This document shows positions 27,105 to 35,903 of a DNA stretch of 64,000 nucleotides, in pieces. The stretch comes from an uncultured Sphingomonadaceae bacterium. Its GTDB lineage: Bacteria; Pseudomonadota; Alphaproteobacteria; Sphingomonadales; Sphingomonadaceae. Made by a program: the position numbers and the translations under genes. The notes beneath the pieces were generated by a model that saw nothing but the letters and a program-made list of their open reading frames with translations, searched no databases and was not told the origin of the DNA. Numbering within the stretch: position 1 is the stretch's first letter; each line of letters opens with the position of its first letter. The DNA is taken from assembly GCA_947497455.1 (NCBI GenBank), contig CANMGU010000002.1, forward strand, positions 1,024,506 through 1,088,505, given 5' to 3'.

Positions 27105-28670
27105 ATGAACGATTTAACGCTCGTCGCCGGCCTCAAGCTATTGCAGAACAAGCACTATCAGGATGTTCATGCCCGATCGATTGAACTTATCAAGAAAGAT
27201 GTGAACAATCCGCTACCCTATTTTCTGCTCGGCATTGTCGCAGAAGAGCATAAAAATTACAGCAAGGCACCAGAACTATTTGCCAAGGCAGCGGAACTGG
27301 GACCAGATGTTGTGCATTTTCACATTTACCATGCGAGAATTTTATCGACGATAGGGCAACAAAATGCGGCAAAGGCCAGCGCTGACAAGGCGGCGGCACT
27401 GAACACAGATGATGCTTCGCTGGCCGATACAATTGGTGTCGTATATAGCCGCGCTGGATATCATCAACTGGCTATTCCGTTCTTCGAAAAAGCGGTTTTC
27501 TTGAAGCAGGACCAGGCCAATTATCATTATAATCTGGCAGCATCGGCGCAGTTTGTTGGTGATTTCGAAACCGCAAAGCAAGCCTATAGTCGGGCCATCA
27601 AACTGGATGACGGGCATTATCGTGCCTGGTCATCGCTGACTTCGTTAGAAAAACAGAATGCAGAAAACAACGAGCTGCCCAAATTGACGGCGCTTTTCAA
27701 GCAGGCCGAAGGGGATGCAGAAGGCAGGCTCCAAATCGGACATGCGATTGCCAAGACTCTGGAAGATTTACAGGAATATGAAGAGAGTCTCGCTTGGTTG
27801 TTGAAAGCCAAAGAGGCCAAGCGCGAACAGTTGCGTTATGATCGCGCAACGGGTCAAAAGCTGTTTAAGAGTGCCGAGCAGACTTTCAAAACTGGCACCA
27901 ACCTCGCGGCAGCGTCAGCGGACAATATACCAATTTTCGTGGTCGGCTTGCCGCGAACGGGCACAACGCTTGTCGACAGGATATTATCATCCCATCCGAT
28001 GGTCGTTTCGGGTGGGGAGCTCAATGTTTTTGCGGAACTGATCAAGGTGGCGGCGGACACGCCTTCCAACATGGTTATGGATGCCGAAACATTTCAGCAG
28101 GCGGCGTCATTGGATCTATCCGGAATTGGCCAAGCCTATATCCAAAATACGCAGGAACGTGCAGATGGATCACGGTATATGGTCGACAAGATGCCGCTGA
28201 ATTTCTTTTATGCCGGCCTAATACACAAAGCATTGCCCAATGCCCGGATAATATCCCTCCGGCGCGGGGCAATGGACAGTTGCCTTTCCAATTTCCGTCA
28301 GCTTTTCTCGACCCGCTATTCCTATTATAATTATACGTTTGATCTCGAAGATACGGCGATATTCTATCGGCTATATGATGATCTGATGTCCCATTGGCGC
28401 GACGTTTTGCCACCCGAACGTTTTCTGGAAATCCGCTATGAGGATATTGTTTGCGATCAAGAAAATCAGACGCGTAAATTGCTCAATTTCTGCGAATTAG
28501 AATGGGACGAAGCCTGTATGCGCTTTCATGAAAATACCGCGCCTGTTTCAACTGCCAGTTCTGTTCAAGTCCGCCAACCGCTCTATTCCGGTTCGATCGG
28601 GCGCTGGAAAAAATATGGCGACAAGTTGGACATATTAAAAAATGCGCTTGGCGATCTCTTTCAAGACTAG
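27105..28670 (+). CDS. TPR-containing sulfotransferase family protein
   Basis: A 521-residue protein. The N-terminal 240 residues form about six TPR units (YFLLGIVAEEHKNYSKAPEL, YHYNLAASAQFVGDFETAKQ). The C-terminal sulfotransferase domain begins with the 5'-phosphosulfate-binding loop IFVVGLPRTGTTLVDRIL at about 277-294 and has a 3'-phosphate-type segment ARIISLRRGAMDSCLSNFRQ. It would transfer sulfate from PAPS to an unknown acceptor. In this family the TPRs probably hold the acceptor or a partner. It diverges from a TonB receptor and its stop overlaps that of the convergent DUF917 gene. Confidence 0.87.
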   Translation: MNDLTLVAGLKLLQNKHYQDVHARSIELIKKDVNNPLPYFLLGIVAEEHKNYSKAPELFAKAAELGPDVVHFHIYHARILSTIGQQNAAKASADKAAALNTDDASLADTIGVVYSRAGYHQLAIPFFEKAVFLKQDQANYHYNLAASAQFVGDFETAKQAYSRAIKLDDGHYRAWSSLTSLEKQNAENNELPKLTALFKQAEGDAEGRLQIGHAIAKTLEDLQEYEESLAWLLKAKEAKREQLRYDRATGQKLFKSAEQTFKTGTNLAAASADNIPIFVVGLPRTGTTLVDRILSSHPMVVSGGELNVFAELIKVAADTPSNMVMDAETFQQAASLDLSGIGQAYIQNTQERADGSRYMVDKMPLNFFYAGLIHKALPNARIISLRRGAMDSCLSNFRQLFSTRYSYYNYTFDLEDTAIFYRLYDDLMSHWRDVLPPERFLEIRYEDIVCDQENQTRKLLNFCELEWDEACMRFHENTAPVSTASSVQVRQPLYSGSIGRWKKYGDKLDILKNALGDLFQD

Positions 28671-29755
28671 AGCTTTTCTAACGGCACATAGTCGATATCA
28701 AATCCAAAACAGCGCGGTGCCACCACTTTGAGCGCTGCCTCTGACCGGTAAAATTCCGGGCAGCCGGTTGCAAAGACAGAAACCCGCTGACCATAGCGCA
28801 ATCGCTCGGCATTAATCGGCGTGCCGGTCTCATAGTCAACAATGGTTATGAGGTCCGGAACGCTCGCGGACACCTTGTCACCCAGCTTTGCCATCAGATA
28901 TTCGTTTTTGATACTAACGGTCAGATTGTCACCCTTGCCGTCAAAGGCTTCGATTGTTGCCTCGCCGATATCATAACCGCCGATGATCCGGGTGGCCTTG
29001 TCGATCACCTTACCGCTATAGATCAAGCGGCACTCGCCATAAATCGAGTCTGCAAAAATCTTCTGCAAAGGTTCCACAAGACTATCGGCCTGCCCGCGAT
29101 TTTCCCGCAACGCACGACCCAGATCAACCGAAAAGCTGAGGGTTTCGGGAATTATCGACCGCTTCAGCTCTTCCCCTGTCATCGGATGTTCGGCAGCTGT
29201 AATCATGCCGCCAGCTGCCATGGAGTAGCTGCGAATATGTCGCTCGTAGATAGCAGTGGTGGAAACTTCAAATATGGCCGTGTTCCCGGCATAGTCAAAA
29301 GCTACGGCCGGTGTCGGCCTGATCCCGGCTATCGGATAGGACATCATCTGCGCCTCAGGCAGCGCCCGTCCCATTCCGTCACCGTCGACGACGGGTATGC
29401 CTTTGCCGGTTGCTGCAACCAGTGGGATAAGAGAGTTTCCGCCACCAATTTCAAAGGAAGCAACAGCGTCAACCTTTCGTCCGACATGCTTCTCAAATGC
29501 CTCTAGCGTGCGCGCGGCATCGTCAATTGAAGGCAATAATTCCAAGCTGACAGTCGGTGCGCCAACGCTGCCTATTGTTACGACATAAGCGTCGTCGTCC
29601 AGCGCGTCCGGTTTGATTACCGATACGGGGCCGTATTGCTTTATTGCCTCATGTGCGATGAGCTTGGGCACATGCGGATCTCCGCCGCCGCCCGTGGCCA
29701 GGAATACAGAACCGAGCGCCAAATCATCAAGATGCTCCAGGTCAATGAACTTCAT
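28667..29755 (-). CDS. DUF917 family protein (hydantoinase-associated)
   Basis: A 362-residue DUF917 protein: IDLEHLDDLALGSVFLATGG, GGDPHVPKLIAHEAIKQ, ASFEIGGGNSLIPLVAA and PVVDGDGMGRALPEAQM. DUF917 genes typically accompany hydantoinase/oxoprolinase genes, either alone or fused. The biochemical role is not settled. Its start overlaps the hydantoinase-like gene by ATGA, and it is the last gene of the NCS1-hydantoinase-DUF917 operon. Confidence 0.85.
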   Translation of the reverse strand: MKFIDLEHLDDLALGSVFLATGGGGDPHVPKLIAHEAIKQYGPVSVIKPDALDDDAYVVTIGSVGAPTVSLELLPSIDDAARTLEAFEKHVGRKVDAVASFEIGGGNSLIPLVAATGKGIPVVDGDGMGRALPEAQMMSYPIAGIRPTPAVAFDYAGNTAIFEVSTTAIYERHIRSYSMAAGGMITAAEHPMTGEELKRSIIPETLSFSVDLGRALRENRGQADSLVEPLQKIFADSIYGECRLIYSGKVIDKATRIIGGYDIGEATIEAFDGKGDNLTVSIKNEYLMAKLGDKVSASVPDLITIVDYETGTPINAERLRYGQRVSVFATGCPEFYRSEAALKVVAPRCFGFDIDYVPLEKL

Positions 29756-31302
29756 GATGATCCTCCAGCGGCAAGATCACCGATAACTTTCACCCGAATC
29801 CGCGTGGCGCCTTCATCCATATAGGGGACAGCCGTTTCCTCTATATCGACGGCTTTGATCGATGAGCTTTCGGCACCGGCCTCAGCCGCACGCCTTTTGG
29901 CTTCGTCGGTCACTTTCTTGATTGCCTCCTCACGCGGCGTTTCGCGATATGACATCAAACGTTCGGCTTCACCGCCAATTTGCGCAATTGCCGCCCCGAT
30001 AGCATTGGCAACCCCAGAATTTTCCGGACGATGGAGCTGCGATGCAGCCCTTAGTCCACCGGTCACCAATATCGCTCCGCCGCCAACCAGAATGACGGGC
30101 ATTTCCTTGCCGCCGGGCTTCATCATTTCGATGCTTTGATCGAGTTTTTCGTGCATCCTCAAACCGGCCTGCTCAACAGTGGTTTTGGGAATGTGAGCAA
30201 CCTTGGAAGCATCGCCAATATCCGCTGCACCGCTTGCCACGAGGATATCGGTTGTCGTTAATGTCTCACCGCCGAAAACCAGCCCCTCGGTCACCAGATT
30301 ATGGCCGACCGATTGTGGCCCAATGGTTCGACCTTCGTCTAGAACGAGGCTACCGCCGCCAAGACCAATTGCCAATATGTCCGGCATCCGGAAATTTGTG
30401 CGCACACCGCCAATCTCGATGACGACATTGGACTCGCGCGGAAAACCGCCTTGCAAAACACCAATATCCGATGTCGTTCCGCCAATATCAACGACAATGG
30501 CTTCTTGCAGCCCAGTTAGCTTATAGGCACCGCGTAGCGAGTTAGTCGGTCCGGAAGCAAAAGTCAGCGCAGGATAGGCCCGCACGAAATCTGCGTTCAT
30601 CAAAGTGCCATCGTTCTGGCTGATATAAGCAGGGCAATGCAGTCCGCGATTAGCAAGTGCATCGAGAAAAGAGCTGACGACCTTGTCCGCAAACGGCAGT
30701 AAAGTTGTATTCATAATGGCCGCATTTTCGCGCTCCATCAGGCCGAGCCTTCCGAAGCTGTTCGAAACCGTGATACGCGCATCGGGAATGGCCGCGCGGA
30801 TTTTCGCGGCGACAATTTTCTCTGGCTCGGCATTCATTGGTGAGAAGGCCGAGGCGATGGCGATATTCTTGATACCCTTTTTCAAAAGATCTTTGATCAA
30901 CGCTGCAATTTCGTCATCCCGAATGTCTGCAACCGGGAAACCGTCATAAAGATATCCGCCATGTAGCGTGTAGATGTGACCGCCCATTGCTTCTGCAATA
31001 TCGGCAGGCCAGTCGATCATCGGCGGCATTCCGCGCCCTGACGGCAGGGAAATGCGAACCGCTGCAACCGGCGACAATTCGCGCCGCTGTACGATCGCAT
31101 TAGTGAATTGCGTCGTTCCGATCATCACGGTTCGGATCATATCCTGGGATACGGCACCATCTTTCAGCAAGCTGTCCAAGGCATCCGTGATGCCGCCAAC
31201 GACATCCGCAGATGTCAGGGCCTTGGTGGCTGCAATGACGTTATCACCATCCAGTATCACGGCATCGGTATGCGTGCCGCCAACATCAATACCTATTCTC
31301 AT
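29752..31302 (-). CDS. Hydantoinase/oxoprolinase family protein (HyuA-like)
   Basis: A 516-residue ASKHA-fold protein: MRIGIDVGGTHTDAVILDGD is the phosphate-binding start, TTQFTNAIVQR the family's N-terminal motif, and EAIVVDIGGTTSDIGVLQGG the second nucleotide loop. PDILAIGLGGGSLV follows. Family members open cyclic amides (hydantoins, 5-oxoproline) with ATP. The start at ATG 31302 gives the canonical N-terminus and an ATGA overlap with the permease gene. With the permease and DUF917 it probably forms an uptake and hydrolysis route for a cyclic ureide or amide. Confidence 0.88.
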   Translation of the reverse strand: MRIGIDVGGTHTDAVILDGDNVIAATKALTSADVVGGITDALDSLLKDGAVSQDMIRTVMIGTTQFTNAIVQRRELSPVAAVRISLPSGRGMPPMIDWPADIAEAMGGHIYTLHGGYLYDGFPVADIRDDEIAALIKDLLKKGIKNIAIASAFSPMNAEPEKIVAAKIRAAIPDARITVSNSFGRLGLMERENAAIMNTTLLPFADKVVSSFLDALANRGLHCPAYISQNDGTLMNADFVRAYPALTFASGPTNSLRGAYKLTGLQEAIVVDIGGTTSDIGVLQGGFPRESNVVIEIGGVRTNFRMPDILAIGLGGGSLVLDEGRTIGPQSVGHNLVTEGLVFGGETLTTTDILVASGAADIGDASKVAHIPKTTVEQAGLRMHEKLDQSIEMMKPGGKEMPVILVGGGAILVTGGLRAASQLHRPENSGVANAIGAAIAQIGGEAERLMSYRETPREEAIKKVTDEAKRRAAEAGAESSSIKAVDIEETAVPYMDEGATRIRVKVIGDLAAGGSS

Positions 31303-32576
31303 GATGCCCGTACCTCGCGATTGCGCCAAGCCAGCCCGGTATAGACAAGGCCCGCCAAGATAACGGCGTCCATGGCAGCAATTCCGGTTAGTGTAGGAAG
31401 CAGTTCTTCTGATGCCAGTACCGCAAAAGCCGCACCTATCGCCCACGCGATCAATCCCGGAATGTTGACGGAACCGTTTTGATCCAATGTGCTTAGGCTA
31501 TAGGCTTTGGGCCGAATGAGCATCCAGTCAATTATGATGACACCCGCCACCGGAATAAAGACCACCGAGAGATAAAACAGAAAGGTCACGAAGCTATCCA
31601 GAATATTCAATAGTGCCGCGATGACACCGATCGCGCCTAATCCGACAGCAAGCCAGCTGCTGTTTGATTTCGGGAATGTTGCCTTGACACTCAATATCGT
31701 ACTGTAAAGGTTTAGCGAGTTGAGCACCCAGCTTCCGGCGATAACAATTGCAAATGCCCCGAGCCCCAAATTCAAATCAATCATAATATCGAGAATATCG
31801 GTTTTCCCGGAAACAGACCCGGCCAGGCTAGCGGCACCCATTACGATAAGCTGGACGATCATATAGGCTATAATGGCGGTGTAGATTGCACCGCTCCAGT
31901 GGCGCACGAAACGCGTTATGTCCGGCAATATTATGGCACCAATTATGATCGCACCGACAATAGCTGAAATGCCATCTCCTATCGTCAATGTGGGCGTCTT
32001 CTCCATCGCCAAAATCTGGCCAAAAGTCTGTGCATCCAAGGCGGATTGAACGAGCAGGAAGGTAACAAAAGCCAATATTGGCACCATCAGGGTTGCCAAT
32101 ATATTGATCGCTTTAAAACCAACCAATGTGGTCAGTGTCATGCAAATACTGGCGAATATTGCCAGACCCACAGTGGATAGATTTATCCCCCAAACCTCCA
32201 GTGCCAGGCGTGAAACGGCGCCAGCGAACAGGTTTATATTTATTCCAAACCAGCCGAGCAGCGATATCGCAAAGGCAATATTGACCAGACTTGCACCGAT
32301 ATCTCCAAACGCAACGCGCACGAGAAGATAGGAACTCATTCGGCTGTTCGCGCCAATCGCCCCCATGATTGCGCCGATAATCAGAATTATGGCTGAGCCT
32401 ACTAATAATGCCCAGAGAGCATCAATTGCCGACAGGCCCTGAGAGACCTCCAGTCCAGTGATGAAGGTAGGAAGCGAGAAAGAAACCATTGCAGCAACCG
32501 CAGCCACACGTGGCCAGGGGACTAGCTGGTCATCGGTGATCGCTGCCGCTGAAAACTCGTTTGTGTCTCCCGACAT
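31299..32576 (-). CDS. NCS1-type cytosine/purine/hydantoin permease
   Basis: A 425-residue inner-membrane transporter with about 12 hydrophobic helices. The CodB-like pattern is visible: SFSLPTFITGLEVSQGLSAI, RVAFGDIGASLVNIAFAISL, LGWFGININLFAG and DGISAIVGAIIIGAIILPDI. It probably imports a nucleobase- or hydantoin-like compound by cation symport. It is first in the operon, divergent from a Lrp/AsnC regulator. Confidence 0.88.
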   Translation of the reverse strand: MSGDTNEFSAAAITDDQLVPWPRVAAVAAMVSFSLPTFITGLEVSQGLSAIDALWALLVGSAIILIIGAIMGAIGANSRMSSYLLVRVAFGDIGASLVNIAFAISLLGWFGININLFAGAVSRLALEVWGINLSTVGLAIFASICMTLTTLVGFKAINILATLMVPILAFVTFLLVQSALDAQTFGQILAMEKTPTLTIGDGISAIVGAIIIGAIILPDITRFVRHWSGAIYTAIIAYMIVQLIVMGAASLAGSVSGKTDILDIMIDLNLGLGAFAIVIAGSWVLNSLNLYSTILSVKATFPKSNSSWLAVGLGAIGVIAALLNILDSFVTFLFYLSVVFIPVAGVIIIDWMLIRPKAYSLSTLDQNGSVNIPGLIAWAIGAAFAVLASEELLPTLTGIAAMDAVILAGLVYTGLAWRNREVRAS

Positions 32577-32752
32577 ATTCCCCCCAAATTTGCCGCGAAC
32601 ATGAATCGGTTCTTCAGCAATATCAACCGGAGCCTAGTCCAACGGGCTCCAAATATCATTTTGAAGATGCGTCTTGGTTCAAACCAAAATTTTGTAGTTA
32701 GCCAAAATAGAAATGCCACTTATAGGATTGGCAAACAGGACAAAAATGAAAA

Positions 32753-33253
32753 ATGAAAAAACGCGCCATCAAGCTGGACAAGATCAACCGCAAAATATTG
32801 TCTATCACCCATTTAGACTCGGACATATCAAATCAGGATCTTGCAGAGCAGGTCGGCCTTTCAAACAGTGCTTGTTTCCAGCGCATGAAGGCACTGAAGG
32901 AGGCCGGATACTTCGTCAGTTTTCATACCGATCTGGATCTCGACCGGATGGTGAAACATGTGCTCGCGTACGTTGAATTCACGCTGGAGAATAACAGTCC
33001 GCAATCGCGCAAAGCTTTTGAAGCGGTCATAGAGGAGATTCCGGAGTTCATGGATTGCCTGCGGGTGACAGGCGGCGTTGACTATATCTCGTTTACATGC
33101 TGCTCGAACACACAGGCTCTCAATGCGCTTGTTGACAAGGTAAGTGGAGATGAAACGCTTGGCGTAAAAACGGTAAAAACACGGATCATATTGGAGCGGG
33201 CAAAGTGGTATCTCGGATATCCGCTCGCCAATCTGGAATGGCTGGATGATTGA
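32753..33253 (+). CDS. Lrp/AsnC family transcriptional regulator
   Basis: A 166-residue regulator. The winged HTH reads KLDKINRKILSITHLDSDIS, NQDLAEQVGLSNSACFQRMK, and the RAM domain (EFMDCLRVTGGVDYISFTCC) follows. Divergent placement with about 175 bases to the NCS1 permease gene makes that operon its likely target, with the substrate or a product binding the RAM domain. Confidence 0.88.
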   Translation: MKKRAIKLDKINRKILSITHLDSDISNQDLAEQVGLSNSACFQRMKALKEAGYFVSFHTDLDLDRMVKHVLAYVEFTLENNSPQSRKAFEAVIEEIPEFMDCLRVTGGVDYISFTCCSNTQALNALVDKVSGDETLGVKTVKTRIILERAKWYLGYPLANLEWLDD

Positions 33254-33381
33254 TTTGGACCACTAGCCGGTTAGCGTTTGTCCAATACCAAGCACTGAGC
33301 TTAACTTGATTCACGGAGACAAATCCAATCTTCTCGCAACCCAATTCATAAACGGGTTTTCTAGTTTGGTTATCATTTCCT

Positions 33382-33450
33382 AGTGGCCGCTTTTGCGCCC
33401 ATAGCAGAGACTAGTGTTATGACCGCTTCATCCCGAAAGCGGAGATTAGG
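33382..33450. repeat. Two tandem copies of the dispersed palindromic repeat
   Basis: The first copy (33382-33414) is AGTGGCCGCTTTTGCGCCCA followed by TAGCAGAGACTAGT. The second (33420-33450) has the CATCCCG centre: TGACCGCTTCATCCCGAAAG, then CGGAGATTAGG. Together they link the TTTTGCGCCC and CATCCCG variants as one family. Confidence 0.65.
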
Positions 33451-33470
33451 GCCTCTGGTTCAATGAAGTG

Positions 33471-33614
33471 TTAAAAATCTAGCGCAAACCAGTAATTCTG
33501 TTCAGCGCATTTGCCGTCTAGGAGAATCTCTGATCCCATTGGCGGCGTGGTTCCGCTTTGGGCTTGAGCGGGGGCGAGCAAGAAGGGAGTCGAGCACAAA
33601 ATTGCAATTCTCAT
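33471..33614 (-). CDS. Small secreted ORF, possibly a gene remnant
   Basis: A 47-residue reading frame, starting at MRIAILCSTPFLLAPAQAQS, looks like a signal peptide followed by only about 28 mature residues (GSEILLDGKCAEQNYW). The 'I-DG-C' phrase reads like the start of a longer secreted domain, so this may be a truncated remnant next to the tandem palindromic repeats. A genuine small exported protein is the alternative. Confidence 0.3.
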   Translation of the reverse strand: MRIAILCSTPFLLAPAQAQSGTTPPMGSEILLDGKCAEQNYWFALDF

Positions 33615-33651
33615 TGGTTCTCTCAATTTTCTAGCTAAACTAGGACGATCT

Positions 33652-34083
33652 TCATTTACTGACAAACCACTTTACTCGGTATGGAAATTGACCGTTCGTC
33701 GAAACAATGGTGGTCCATTCCTGACTACCATCTGCCAACTCGATGGCCGCCGGCACGCCTATTTTGGATGGCCGTTGCCCCCGAATAATCGGAATTTGCG
33801 CAAATACCTCACCGCCAAAAATTGTCAGAAAATTGGCATCGACAAGATGTTCAACCCTGCGACCTGACCAATAGACACGGACAGATTTTCCTGAACGAAT
33901 CGCCATGAACAGTTTTTCTTTGGTTCCGTCGATCGCATTGCCGTCCTTATCTTGTGAATACGCGAGATGCCATCCGGTTTGAAGCTGATTTTTGTCATCA
34001 ACATCAGTTGCAGCAGCAGCTTGTGATTGCGTTAAACCGAGCATCAATGGTGTCGATGCTAAAAGGGCCTGTCTGATCATCAT
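33652..34083 (-). CDS. Secreted protein of unknown function
   Basis: A 143-residue protein with signal peptide MMIRQALLASTPLMLGLTQS, cleaved near QAAAA. The mature part contains GWHLAYSQDKDGNAIDGT, KLFMAIRSGKSVRVYWSGRR and VEHLVDANFLTIFGGEVFAQ, a pattern I associate with small exported proteins of marine and sphingomonad bacteria but cannot name. It follows the DUF1330-like gene on the same strand, with only a few bases between. Confidence 0.6.
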   Translation of the reverse strand: MMIRQALLASTPLMLGLTQSQAAAATDVDDKNQLQTGWHLAYSQDKDGNAIDGTKEKLFMAIRSGKSVRVYWSGRRVEHLVDANFLTIFGGEVFAQIPIIRGQRPSKIGVPAAIELADGSQEWTTIVSTNGQFPYRVKWFVSK

Positions 34084-34086
34084 TTC

Positions 34087-34458
34087 TCATCCCATGTTTA
34101 TTGTTGTTACATTAGGATCCGATTGCAACAAGGTCCCAGTGCTCATCGTCTCCAAAGAAGAAGCTAACGGTGATAAAAACAAGCAAAATTTCCCACCGGC
34201 TTTGGTCAAGCAGTCCCCACTGACGGCCGCATAGCGGTTAAACGCTTCAAATCTTGTCACCCACGTGTCATCCCCTGAATAAGATGATGAATATGCCGCA
34301 AGGTTGTGAAATCTAAAAAAATTAATCAGTGTGACCGCTTCAGTCTGATCAAAGCTCAACAGTTCTTTCCATATTGCACGATGCGGCAAGCTGTCTTTGC
34401 CCCATTTCTCGTAGACACGCAAAATGGCACTTATTCGCTCATCGGATCTGTCCATCAT
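34087..34458 (-). CDS. DUF1330/dimeric alpha-beta barrel-like protein, probably frameshifted
   Basis: The start ATG 34458 has GGAG six bases upstream. EAVTLINFFRFHNLAAY and AFNRYAAVSGDCLTKAGG recall DUF1330-type dimeric barrels. After GGK the current frame gives an uninformative tail (FCLFLSPLASSLET...). Another frame from the same point reads EILLVFITVSFFFGDDEHWD then LVAIGS, with its stop at 34112, which fits the fold's usual closing strand (GDxxWDxVAL). I therefore infer an indel in the GGGAAATTTT run, either a real pseudogene or a sequence error. Confidence 0.45.
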   Translation of the reverse strand: MMDRSDERISAILRVYEKWGKDSLPHRAIWKELLSFDQTEAVTLINFFRFHNLAAYSSSYSGDDTWVTRFEAFNRYAAVSGDCLTKAGGKFCLFLSPLASSLETMSTGTLLQSDPNVTTINMG

Positions 34459-34586
34459 GCAAATCTCCAAATAGTGATAAGTTTTTTGATGCTTAATCGT
34501 TTGCATTTTAGTCTCATTGAGTGGCGGGAGGAAAACGGTTGATCAGAAAATCGCAAAACAGCTTAACTGAGATCACTGTTTTCTTA

Positions 34587-35276
34587 CTAAAAGTTTTCGA
34601 GCCACGGTCGTAACTCTATCTCCCAAGTCCAGGCGCTGCGATCTTGTGCGGCTATCTGTAAATAGGATTCGGCAATGGCTTGAGGGTCAAGGCATTTTCG
34701 TGCCTCATCATAAGGCTCTCCACGATCCGGCTGATATATCAGCCCGTCGATAACGAAATGCGCGACATGAATATTTTGTGGCGCCAGTTCGCGGGCAAGG
34801 CTCTGACATAGTCCCCGCAAGGCAAACTTGCCCATGGCAAATGCGGAAGAATTTGCATAACCCTTGATACCTGCCGAAGCCCCTGTGAACAACATGGTTC
34901 CGCCTCCAAATTTCTTCATCCGGCGCGCACATTGTCTGGCCGCAAGAAAAGCACCCAAAGCATTCACATCAATTGATTGCCGAATTTGACCCGGGTCCAG
35001 GTCTGTGACGGCCCCATTTGTATATGCACCAGCATTGTAGATCATCTCTGACAATGAAATTTCCGCATTGTCGATTGTTTCAAACAAGCTAGCGATATCT
35101 TGTTCATTGGATGCGTCGCACCGGATGACAAGAGCGCCGATTTCCCTGGCCAGTTCATCCAGGTTCGAAGTGTTCCGGGTGGCGAGAATGATCTGGTTTC
35201 CGCTTCGGGAAAATCGTTTAGCCAGTGCCGTGCCAAGTCCGGAACCAGCCCCGATAATGAGGGTTGCTTGACGCAT
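34587..35276 (-). CDS. SDR family oxidoreductase with Phe in place of the catalytic Tyr
   Basis: A 229-residue Rossmann-fold protein: LIIGAGSGLGTALAKRF is the cofactor loop, and NAGAYTNGAVTDLDPGQI contains the NAG motif. In the catalytic segment (FTGASAGIKGYANSSAFAMG, then KFALRGLCQS) the YxxxK tyrosine is Phe, while the lysine is kept. This occurs in a known SDR subgroup whose reaction is unclear. The start MRQATL is chosen over an earlier ATG because it directly precedes the Rossmann strand. Confidence 0.8.
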   Translation of the reverse strand: MRQATLIIGAGSGLGTALAKRFSRSGNQIILATRNTSNLDELAREIGALVIRCDASNEQDIASLFETIDNAEISLSEMIYNAGAYTNGAVTDLDPGQIRQSIDVNALGAFLAARQCARRMKKFGGGTMLFTGASAGIKGYANSSAFAMGKFALRGLCQSLARELAPQNIHVAHFVIDGLIYQPDRGEPYDEARKCLDPQAIAESYLQIAAQDRSAWTWEIELRPWLENF

Positions 35277-35392
35277 ATGTGAAATTTGCCTTTGTTCTGA
35301 TGTTTGGTTTGGATGCGTTCGAGGGGGTCTGATCATTCTCGGAAAAAATGCTCAATCTGTCGCGCACAACAATTTGGGATCTGTCTGAACCG

Positions 35393-35830
35393 CTATTCAA
35401 GCGTCTCGCGGGTGGTGTTGGAAAACGCGTCGATGACGTAGGTTCTCAGGACAAAAAACCAGGGAATTGCAATCGCGTCTATCAAAACGCCGGCCGCGTT
35501 TGCCTGAAATAGTTCCTGTCCCGCCGCATCAAGTTCACCACGCGACATCAAGGGATAGCCAACGGCCGCGATCCACAAAATCTTGTAGCCAAATTGCAGG
35601 AGCAATATCGGCAGCATCTTAACGGGAAATCTCAATCCGAATATGGCCACTAGCGAAAGCGTGCCCCAAAACGCAAATGCAACCCCCTCTGTCGGTTCGA
35701 ATTCTCCCCAGTGTTCGACCAGCGTGCCCCAAGCTGTAAAGGAGAACAACACGCCGGTGAGAAAATACGGAACCCGCATTACCCACCGTCGCCAAGCAGA
35801 CACCTCGAATTCAAGGTCAGATTTGGTCAT
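35393..35830 (-). CDS. Integral membrane protein of unknown function
   Basis: A 145-residue protein with about four hydrophobic helices: VMRVPYFLTGVLFSFTAWGT, FAFWGTLSLVAIFGLRFPV, MLPILLLQFGYKILWIAAVG and a C-terminal AAGVLIDAIAIPWFFVLRTY. No recognisable catalytic motif is present. It is divergent from the AraC-type regulator, which may control it. Confidence 0.65.
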   Translation of the reverse strand: MTKSDLEFEVSAWRRWVMRVPYFLTGVLFSFTAWGTLVEHWGEFEPTEGVAFAFWGTLSLVAIFGLRFPVKMLPILLLQFGYKILWIAAVGYPLMSRGELDAAGQELFQANAAGVLIDAIAIPWFFVLRTYVIDAFSNTTRETLE

Positions 35831-35903
35831 AGACTGTTCCCAAAATGCAATTCGCGAAAGCGACCCGGTTGAAAAAAACTAAACACCCACCAATTTCTGG
35901 GGA

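Noticed and set aside
31303..31446. N-terminal extension of the hydantoinase-like gene
   Set aside because: The extra residues lie inside the permease gene; the ASKHA start MRIGIDVGG at 31302 and the ATGA overlap give the real start.
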